This document shows positions 56,419 to 64,000 of a stretch of 64,000 nt of DNA, one piece after another. The translations under genes were made by a program, and so were the position numbers. A model generated the notes under the pieces. It did not search any database and was not told where the DNA came from. It worked only from the letters and a program-made list of their open reading frames with translations. Source of the stretch: Xanthoparmelia taractica (lineage: Eukaryota > Ascomycota > Lecanoromycetes > Lecanorales > Parmeliaceae); assembly GCA_033085395.1 (NCBI GenBank), contig JANQBS010000028.1:186001-250000 (forward strand), in the 5' to 3' direction. Every line of letters begins with the position of its first letter. The first letter of the stretch is position 1.

Positions 56419-58236
56419 ATGCGAGATATGACTTTCTCCTTCCTACCCTTTCTGACGGGTGCTTTCATTGCTTTTGCATTCTTCTTGCTTGCAAAATGCA
56501 TCTATCGTGTCACCTTTCATCCTCTTGCCGCCTTCCCGGGCCCGAGATGGGCAGCACTAACCAGCTTATATGGAGCCTTCTACGACTTGCACCCCAATCG
56601 CTCATACTGTAAACAGTTCGCTGCTTTGCACGACAGATATGGTCATAGGGATGTCCTTAAAACCAACCATAGACGCTGATTGATACTTTCCAGGACCTAT
56701 CGTAAGACTGGGGCCCAACCAACTTCACATTCGAGACATAAACACCTATAATCAGGAAGCTGGCCCCACCTCCTGATTAGATCCTCGACTTACATCGATC
56801 AGAATCTTCAAAATCGGCAGCAAATTCGAAAAGCATCCCCCATTCTACTCACTTCCCCTTTTGGAAGGAAGCTACTTCAACATGGCGTCTAACAAAAAGG
56901 CTCTCGCTCGCAAGGCTATGCATTCCCCCCTCTTCTCCAAGGAAGCCGTCCGCCGCTCTGAACACTTAATCACAGACATGATTGCGAAATTTCGCGCAAA
57001 GTTGTCCGGTTATGCCTCAGGAACAATGCCAGTGGATCTCACCATGGGTTTTTGCTGCATTACTGCCGACGTTGCCATGAATTATGGGTTTCAAAGACCC
57101 TTTAATGCGCTCGATGCTGAAGGCTTTCAGTCGGAGCTAATCCATTCAGCCGAAGCGCTTTTACAGTTATTCATGTGGTCCGTATACTTTCCAAGGTTTT
57201 TTGGAGGGGTTTCTCGGGTGACGGCGTGTCTGCCGAGGTGGTTTATGAGTAGATTTATGAAGCCCTTTGCACTTGTGAATTGGTGTTTGAACGTGAGTCT
57301 GACATGCCCATTCCAATGCTGATTTATTGATCCTTTAGCTCATGACGACGTGAACAGATATCTCGTGAGCAAGTTGTACACTTACAAAGACGCTCTCTTC
57401 CGAACGAGATATTCGTACGGTGTTCGATATCAATTTCCACCCCAACCTCGAGAAAGGACAATTCACACCTACGCTTGGCGAGATGACAGCGGATGCGTAT
57501 GGATATTTCAACGCTGGCACGGACACTACGGCCCACACTATGGTGGTCATCACGTGGGCGCTTCTGAACAATCCGCACATGATGCAAAGGCTGAAGGCCG
57601 AGCTGAAAGTAGCGATGCCTGGTCGTGACAACACTGTTGATTGGGCTGGATTAGAAAAACTCCCATATCTGGTAGGCAAGGGTTCCGGGAAAACATTACC
57701 GTATCGATCAAGTCCAGGCTAACCAAAAGAAGAGCGCGGTCATTAAAGAAGGTCTCCGCCTCGCCTACGGTGTTCCAGGACAAATTCCCCGCGTCGTACC
57801 CCCCTCAGGCGCCGTCTTCTGCGGACAAAAGATACCAGCCGGAGTACGTATCCCGCACCCACCTTGGCCATTAGTAAGTAACGCGCTGATCAAAGCCTCC
57901 CTCCAGACCCGCGTCGCTTCCAGCTGCTACGTCTACCACCAAGACCCCGACACCTTCAAAGACCCCGAGTCATTCCGGCCCGAACGCTGGCTCGCAGACC
58001 CAGCCACTGACCTAAGGGAAATGGAGAACAAATTCTTGCCCTTCTCAAGGGGCTCGCGCATGTGCATCGGCATGAATCTCGCCTACGCGGAGCTCTACCT
58101 CATCCTCGCGCACCTTTACCGCCGTTTCGAGATTTCGAACTGGGGTACCTCGGACGCGGACATGCAGTGGGATGACTGCTTCGTGCCGGTGACCAAGGGG
58201 CATTTGAAGGTCGTTCTGAGGGAGAGTGCCGACTGA
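56419..58236 (+). pseudogene. Cytochrome P450, broken by splice-site and frameshift lesions
   Basis: Exons are about 56419-56641, 56694-56754, 56803-57292, 57358-57671, 57730-57843 and 57907-58236. Microsomal P450s are heme monooxygenases. Visible: an N-terminal membrane anchor (FLTGAFIAFAFFLLAKCI), Pro-rich FHPLAAFPGPRW, the I-helix motif AGTDTTAHT, ExxR as KEGLR, FRPERW, and the heme-binding loop FSRGSRMCIG with its Cys. Lesion 1: intron 56755-56802 starts GGAAGC instead of GTAAGC, and unspliced it adds a stop (TGA). Lesion 2: a missing base near 57411-57420 separates REQVVHLQRR from VFDINFHP. All catalytic signatures remain, so inactivation is recent. The last introns use AAAAG and CCAG acceptors. 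The substrate is unknown; the CYP family cannot be set by eye. Confidence 0.8.
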
Positions 58237-59172
58237 TTGAAACCCCTCAATTCTATCATCAAACCAATCTCCTAGGATACCACCCGCTCAGCCCTAGTCG
58301 GCACACGGAAGCTTTTGGCCTTAATATTCGGGAAAGGAAAGGAAAGCAAAGGGAAGAGAGTTCCGTATTGAACATAACTCTCGCCCAACATCTCCTTCTT
58401 TAACCATGCCATACTCTCAGCATCTCACCCCTTATACGAACATAAAATAAAACTCAACGGGCAAGGCAAGGCGCGTGAGCGATAAGTCTATCTTACTCTC
58501 TTTATAATGGATCGACTATTAATCACCACTCGAGCGAGAACCCTTTGCAGTATGTATGTACGTAACCTTTCTCCACAGCATAACGAATCTTATAAAGCCC
58601 ACACCAGCACACGAGCCACTCCTACCCTTGCCTACTTCCCCCCTTCTCTCCATATAATTAGCTTGCTTAGAAGCGATGAGGATCTTCTACACCGGGTACA
58701 CCATCTCCGTCCCTCACTCACGCTCTTCTCATTGCATTTACACTACATCCAAATAAATTACAGCACAATGCCTCTCTCTCTCTCTCTTTTTCAATTCAAT
58801 TGAATTCAACGAGCTATTCTCACAGAACCAACGTACCTTTTGTATTGAAACTCCAGAAACCAGACAGACAAGCGGAAAAGGTGATGATCAAATGTTATAT
58901 GCACGGAATTCAATGCTTTTGTTTTTGGTTTGCATGCAAAGTAAAACCCGCCAGCCCCTACCGATGCTCATGCATGCACGTATGTACGGAAGCAGTACTG
59001 CCTGAACGCCGCTGTACTATACATACGCATCCTTCCCCCAATCCCGCACGAGGCGCAGCCTTCCATTTTCTTCTTTAAAGCGCGCACAATGCAAGCCAAG
59101 CTACCTCTCTCTATCCAAGACGGCAAGCAGTACAAAACCCAAACTTCAAAAGAGAGAAATGAAGACCGACGA
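58237..59172. other. Intergenic, no gene seen
   Basis: Lies between the P450 relic and the 3' end of the spindle-pole protein gene. CT-rich runs occur near 58770-58790. No gene supported. Confidence 0.4.
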
Positions 59173-62100
59173 CTACGCAACCCTCCCCCTCCCCCTCTCA
59201 ACCTCCCTCGCATTCCTCCTATCCGCCTCCTCATCACCACCGTCGCCATTACCATCACCCTCACCCTCACCAACCAGCAACCCTCTCCTAACCCTCTCCC
59301 TCTCCAACTCAGCCCTAAGCTTCCGATTCTCCTCCGCACCTTCCTCCAACCGCTTTCTCGCCCCGCTCCGATCCAGCAATCGCGCTTCCCTCTCCGCCTT
59401 CAATCTCCTCTCTAATTCCCTCAATCGATGAATCCAGCGCTGCTGCGTGGGTTCGAGGGGCGCGGAGATGATTTCGGTATTTGAAGAAGGGGCTGCGGGT
59501 AGGTGCGATGATGATGCGTGGCGGGAGGGGGAGGTGGTGGGGTTCATTGCGTTGGAGAGATATTCGACGGCGGACGAAGAATGGTGGCGAGCCAGGGGTG
59601 GTGGGGCTGAGCGATCAGTGGCGCTACCGGTGCCGTTGTCGGCTGCCGCGGTGCGGGAAGAGCCGGCCCTGAGGGCGTTGCGGGCGTGCATTTCCTGTTT
59701 CTGGAGGACCGCGAGTTCGGACTTCAAGAGGCGGTTTTCGCCCTTCAGTTTTGCGATTTCGGGCGCCGCGGTGAAGGTGCCGGAGATGCGATGGGATTGC
59801 ACGGTGCTTTCGAGACGGTCGAGCTTCTTGATACGGGCGTCGAGCGTGTTCTCGACGGATTGGTATTCGGTCCAGAGTTCGCGCTCAATGGTGCGGATGC
59901 GGGCTTGGAAGCCAATGATTGTGCCTTCGACGTTCTTGACGGCGTTGAGGAGGTTTTTGCTGAAGGCGGGGAGCATGGAGGAGTTGTTGATGACGTCGAG
60001 GGTAGGCAGGTGGTTATTGACGAGGGAATTTTGGTGTTGCCAGTCTTGGCCGCAGATGGCGGAGACGCGGGTCCAGAGGGTGAGGAGAAGCGTGTTACGT
60101 TCTGCGAGCTGGTCTTTGAATTGAGATTCGAGGGTCGATATTTTCTTGCGGTCAGATTGGCGTGAGGCTTCGAGTTCGGTGATGCGGGTGTCCTTTTGGG
60201 AGACGGTGCGGCTGGTGTGCTGATGTGTTCTCTGCCATTGCTCGTGTTGAGCTTTGTCCGCACGGCGGCCTTGACGCTCGCGGTCGAGGAGCTCGGAGAG
60301 CTTTTTGGATTCTAGCCCGTGGCTCTCTAAGAGAGCGTCGCGGGTTTTGAGAAGACGGTCTTTCTCCGACAGATTGTGCTGAGCAGTCTCCAATTCCGTT
60401 GCGGTAGATTCGAGGTCTTTTTGCAGCTTTGTGATTGAAGTGAGGAACGATGATCTCGTTCCGTTGGGATCGCCAAGCACTTCTCGTAGATGGCTCTCGA
60501 GCTCTGTCAACCTCTCTTTGAAGGATGTAGCCTCAATCTCGCGCGACTGAAGACTCTTCTTCAATTTTCTGGACTCCTCTTGGGCAGATGACAACTCGCG
60601 ATTAAGGTCATTAGTCATTTGCTGCACTTCCTGCTTTTCCTTGCCACCAATGACTTCCCGCTGGTGTCGCTCCTCGGCCAATCTCGTCTCCAGGTCCATG
60701 ACACGGTCCTTCTCACTGGACAAACTGGCCTTGAGATTGTTAAGGGCGTCCTCGAGGTCACCAATCTTAATCTTGTCGCCATCTTGCTCTTCCCGTAGGA
60801 AAGCAATCTCGTTCTGGCCAGACTCTTGCTGGACCGTTAGTTTGTTGATCTTGTCTCGTTCCTCTCGCAAGTCCTTGTCCATGGAGTCTGCTTCATGACC
60901 AAGTTCCTCGAGCTCGAGCTGCAAGTCTCGGATTCGTTTGGTCTTTGCCTCCATCTCCTCTTCTACTCGAAGTATGCTCTCACTCAATGTTCGGACTTCC
61001 TTGCGCAGCGCTTCGGAATCTTCCGCATTATTTGAAAGCTCATTATGAAGGTGGTGTAGCTCTTGATTCTTCTGATCGACTTCCTCCTCTAGAGCACCTA
61101 TTCGTTCGCTGCCTTCGGCTTTCAAGTCTTGCAATTCAGCTTCCATATCGTCCTGTAGCCTAAGAGCCTCATCTCGTTCTGCTTGCATTGTCTTCAGGTC
61201 TTCTGTAGCTAGGCCAACATCATTGTCGTAAAGTTGCTTGAGATCTTCATGTTCGATCTTCACAGCATCAAGTTGCTCAAGCTCATCCAGCAGCTCTTCA
61301 AGCTTCTTTGTCAAATCATGAATTTCAAGCTTGAGTCCAGCATTTTGATCACGCAATTGGCCATTCTTGAGTTCGTAGGCGTCACGCTCAGCATCACTCA
61401 TTTGAGTCGCGCGAGTCTGATCGCTTGCCCGAGAGGCTGGACGGGCGTGAGCACGAGATGCTGACCGCTCAAAGATACTGTCTCCAGCTATCGAGCGCGT
61501 TCCATGGCGTGACCCAAGCTTCAGATCTTCAATCTCTTGGTACAGACGCTCTTTCTCTCGGTTGCGGGAAGTAAGCATCGACGTCTGCGCACCAACCTCA
61601 CGACGTAACTCGGCATTTTCGTGTCTCAATTGCTCTACAAGGGTACTGCTGACAGCGCTACTGCCACCGTTGCGATCATGCTGGCTGTCTGGGGTTTCAA
61701 TATACGAGAGCGTAGATGATTTGTTCTGCCTTCTGTTGACATGGTAGACGTTCGCAGCATGGTTGTTGGTGGTCGTTGAGGATGTATCACTCTTGAGTCG
61801 TCGAATCTCGTCTCGGAGCCTAGCATTATCTTCATCTGCCTGCTCTCGACGTGCAGTCTCAGCATCGAGAAGGTCCTTCCACATGTCCTACGTCGCCCTT
61901 GTGTCAGTAGTTGAGACTACCTTCGAGAGGTTTCGATACTCACAAGTTCTTCATGAACACCAATGTCAGCCCCTCCACTGGATTCGCTAGCCCGCTTCAG
62001 CATCTTAGCGAGTCTCTTCTTCTCCCTTTCCTGGGCAAAGCCTTCATGACGCATCTTTTCGACTTCAGCCTCGTAAGTCATCACTCTCTCCTTGAAATAA

Positions 62101-63803
62101 GTCAATTCGTTCTCCATGAATTGAAATTCCTCCGAACTAGGGCCGGTTTCGACCTTCTCAGGAATCGATACCTCGGCCTTTTTTGCGAGTTCGTCTATCT
62201 TGTCTTGCAGCTTTCGCTCTAGTTCCCGGTTGGTACGCTTAAGTTCTCGCATCTCCTTTGCAGATTTGAATTTGGCCGTCCGAAGATCCACATTTTCAGA
62301 AATCATGGCCTTGACACCTTCGTCTGATCTTCTGCTCAAAGCATCGTCAAGAAAATTGATCTTCAGCTTGAGATCCCAATTCTCTTTCATCAAGCGATCA
62401 ATGGTGCTGCTCTGTTCCTTCAGAGTCAGGCTTTTGCCGCCACGTGCTGAAGGGGTAGGAATGCCGTTTCGTTTCTCGGGCGACGGCTGTCTGTACCTGT
62501 CTCTATACTCCCGAGCCATAGTTGCCGGCACCTCGATGTCTCGTACATGCTGTGCAATCACAATGTCGGTTGGCGTGTTGACGTTTGCGCTTGTGGCTCT
62601 TGGCGTCTGCGGTACTCCGTATTCTTTCTCTTCTCCCTTCAATGTGTCTTCTCTTGCATTGTCATCCTCTTCATCTAAGGTTTGCAGATCCCTCTCTGTT
62701 GGCCTGATTCTGTCTTCGCGATCACTGAGTTCTGAGATCCCAGATGCCATACTGCCCAGACTAATGGTCCTGGAAAAGTTCGAGGGTCGACTACTGAGAG
62801 AGTCTTGAGGTACAGCGCCACCAGATTGCAAGGCGAAGTCTGCGCCCACTGTCACCTCACTTCCGCCTTCTGTAGATGTAGTTGTGTGAGAAGAATAAGA
62901 GGATCTTTGGCTTGCCACGCGGCTACTGAGAACTTTGGGCCTTTTTGGAGGTTGCATTGAGCCTGGATCATCGGTGGTTTCATTGTTCTCGTGTGATTCT
63001 GAAGGCTTTGTAGGAGTTGGTGAACTTGCACGCGATGAAGAGGCAGACGCAGCCCGAGCTTTCCGAGGCGTTGGATGATCATCAGTCTCTGCGCCCGGGC
63101 TTGACTGCTCCAGCGCTATGCCACCTTTGCTGTCATCTGCTGTCTCATACCCCCGGTCCATTGAAGCCATGGATACTGCGCGAGACACTGTTCGAGCAGC
63201 GGCCGCGGCAGTTGGCGACGAAAACATGGTTTCTAGCGACGAGGTGTTGTAGTGCCCATGACCACTTTCTGTATCTAGAGCATTCCTGGACTGTAGTTCC
63301 TCACGCCCCGGGGCAGGAGTTTGATACATTTCTGGCGGGGTAGCTGGAGAATGCGTCATAGTATCCTGATCCTCGCTGAATGAATCCATGGATTGCCTCT
63401 CGTTCTCTTCGTTTGCTTGTTGGCCCGCCGCAACATACGAACTGGTACGAGGCTCGCTAAAGTCGTCAGATTCGTCTGCCCTTGTATGCGTAGCTGGAGA
63501 CATTTCTGGCAGAAATGTCGAATCCACATCCTCAAGCCGCATGCGCATCTCTTTCTCTTGCAGAAACGTATCTCCTTCCCCCACCGTCATACTTCTACCA
63601 TCGTCGCTCGGCGCATTCATGCTGTCATCTTCGGAATGAGGCTGTGTGACCGATGATGCATGCGAATGCAGAGGGTGTTCATTTTGCTCAGGAATGTCAT
63701 TCTCGAAGGATGTCTTGATGGGGGATAGGTCCTCATCGGTGTCGAAGCCGCCTGGCACTCTTGATGCTTGCCGAGCGACTGTAGGCCTTGTTGGTGTAGC
63801 CAT
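59173..63803 (-). CDS. CM1-domain spindle-pole/MTOC protein (Mto1/ApsB/Pcp1 type)
   Basis: Two exons, 63803-61944 and 61887-59173, over a 56-bp intron; about 1524 residues. These proteins recruit and activate gamma-tubulin complexes at spindle pole bodies and septal or cytoplasmic organising centres. The first ~450 residues are Ser/Thr/Glu-rich and disordered-looking. A CM1 motif (gamma-TuRC binding; LKEQSSTIDRLMKENWDLKL, then INFLDDALSRR) starts near residue 457. Long coiled coils fill most of the rest. Near 1430-1460, WIHRLRELERRLKAEREARL matches the C-terminal Mto2-binding/PACT-like segment. The C-terminus ends in Gly/Asp/Glu repeats. Whether it is the ApsB/Mto1 or the Pcp1 paralogue cannot be settled by eye, so no symbol is given. 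The start is an ATG in good frame. Confidence 0.9.
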
Positions 63804-64000
63804 TGAGCGTGGCCCAAGGTCTCGTCACCCCCCATGTGCTATCTTAAATGTTTGACAGGTAGAAGCAAAGTACAAGGAGACAATGCATGAAGCCAATATC
63901 TTGACATACTATCGGCGAGGTGTGGGGTTACTTTATGGGTGGCAGTGCACATTTCGCGTCGCCCGATCACGCGTGACGAATCAGGGATAGCCTCCTCTTC
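63804..64000. other. Upstream region of the CM1 gene
   Basis: Presumed promoter; no motif recognised. The window ends here. Confidence 0.3.

Noticed and set aside
59447..60165. Long plus-strand open frames overlapping the CM1 gene.
   Set aside because: They are antisense shadows of coiled-coil coding sequence with strong codon bias; no independent motif or promoter.

Overview
The window is nuclear DNA of a filamentous ascomycete (Pezizomycotina; Dothideomycetes is my best guess, not shown). Genes are split by introns of mostly 46-105 bp with GT donors, CTAAC/CTGAC-like branch sites and YAG or AAG acceptors. The conserved genes are eukaryotic and fungal: a mitochondrial IF2, VPS41, VPS4, prefoldin 6, an RMND1/Mrx10-type protein and a CM1-domain spindle-pole protein. 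There are no operons. I found no convincing tRNA, rRNA or CRISPR array.

Layout. 1-5.5 kb: no recognisable gene; it holds a 99-bp solo-LTR-like insertion and a diverged dispersed repeat. 5.5-10.6 kb: a small coiled-coil protein and a mitochondrial translation initiation factor IF-2 with two RanBP2-type zinc fingers. 10.6-12.9 kb: non-coding DNA with two kinds of degenerate tandem repeat. 12.9-14.4 kb: an acidic zinc-knuckle protein. 16.5-22 kb: an accessory stretch with an HNH-type protein, a broken DUF4267 membrane-protein gene and a NACHT NLR. 23.4-29.2 kb: divergent MRX10-like and VPS41 genes sharing a 236-bp promoter with a TTAGGG dimer. 29.9-35.2 kb: two divergent Ser/Thr-rich, probably GPI-anchored surface proteins; one carries three CX3C-Xn-CX3C modules. 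35.9-42.1 kb: prefoldin 6, an ankyrin remnant, a conserved hypothetical, a metalloprotease lacking its 5' end, and VPS4.

42.4-58.2 kb is a gene graveyard. It has a 5'-truncated LINE-like insertion (17-bp target duplication), a small secreted-protein gene with an in-frame stop, two MITE-like elements, a membrane-anchored fucose-lectin gene cut near its 3' end by the second identical 99-bp LTR, a frameshifted rhodopsin-domain gene whose 5' end abuts a MITE, and a cytochrome P450 gene with a dead splice donor and a frameshift. The window closes with an intact Mto1/ApsB/Pcp1-type microtubule-organising protein (59.2-63.8 kb).

Housekeeping genes thus bracket accessory islands in which mobile elements and lesions cluster. 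VPS41 (HOPS tethering) and VPS4 (ESCRT disassembly) both serve endosome/vacuole traffic, but nothing in the sequence ties them together. Gene ends were set by joining exons so that frame, splice signals and remembered family motifs agree; no alignment was run.
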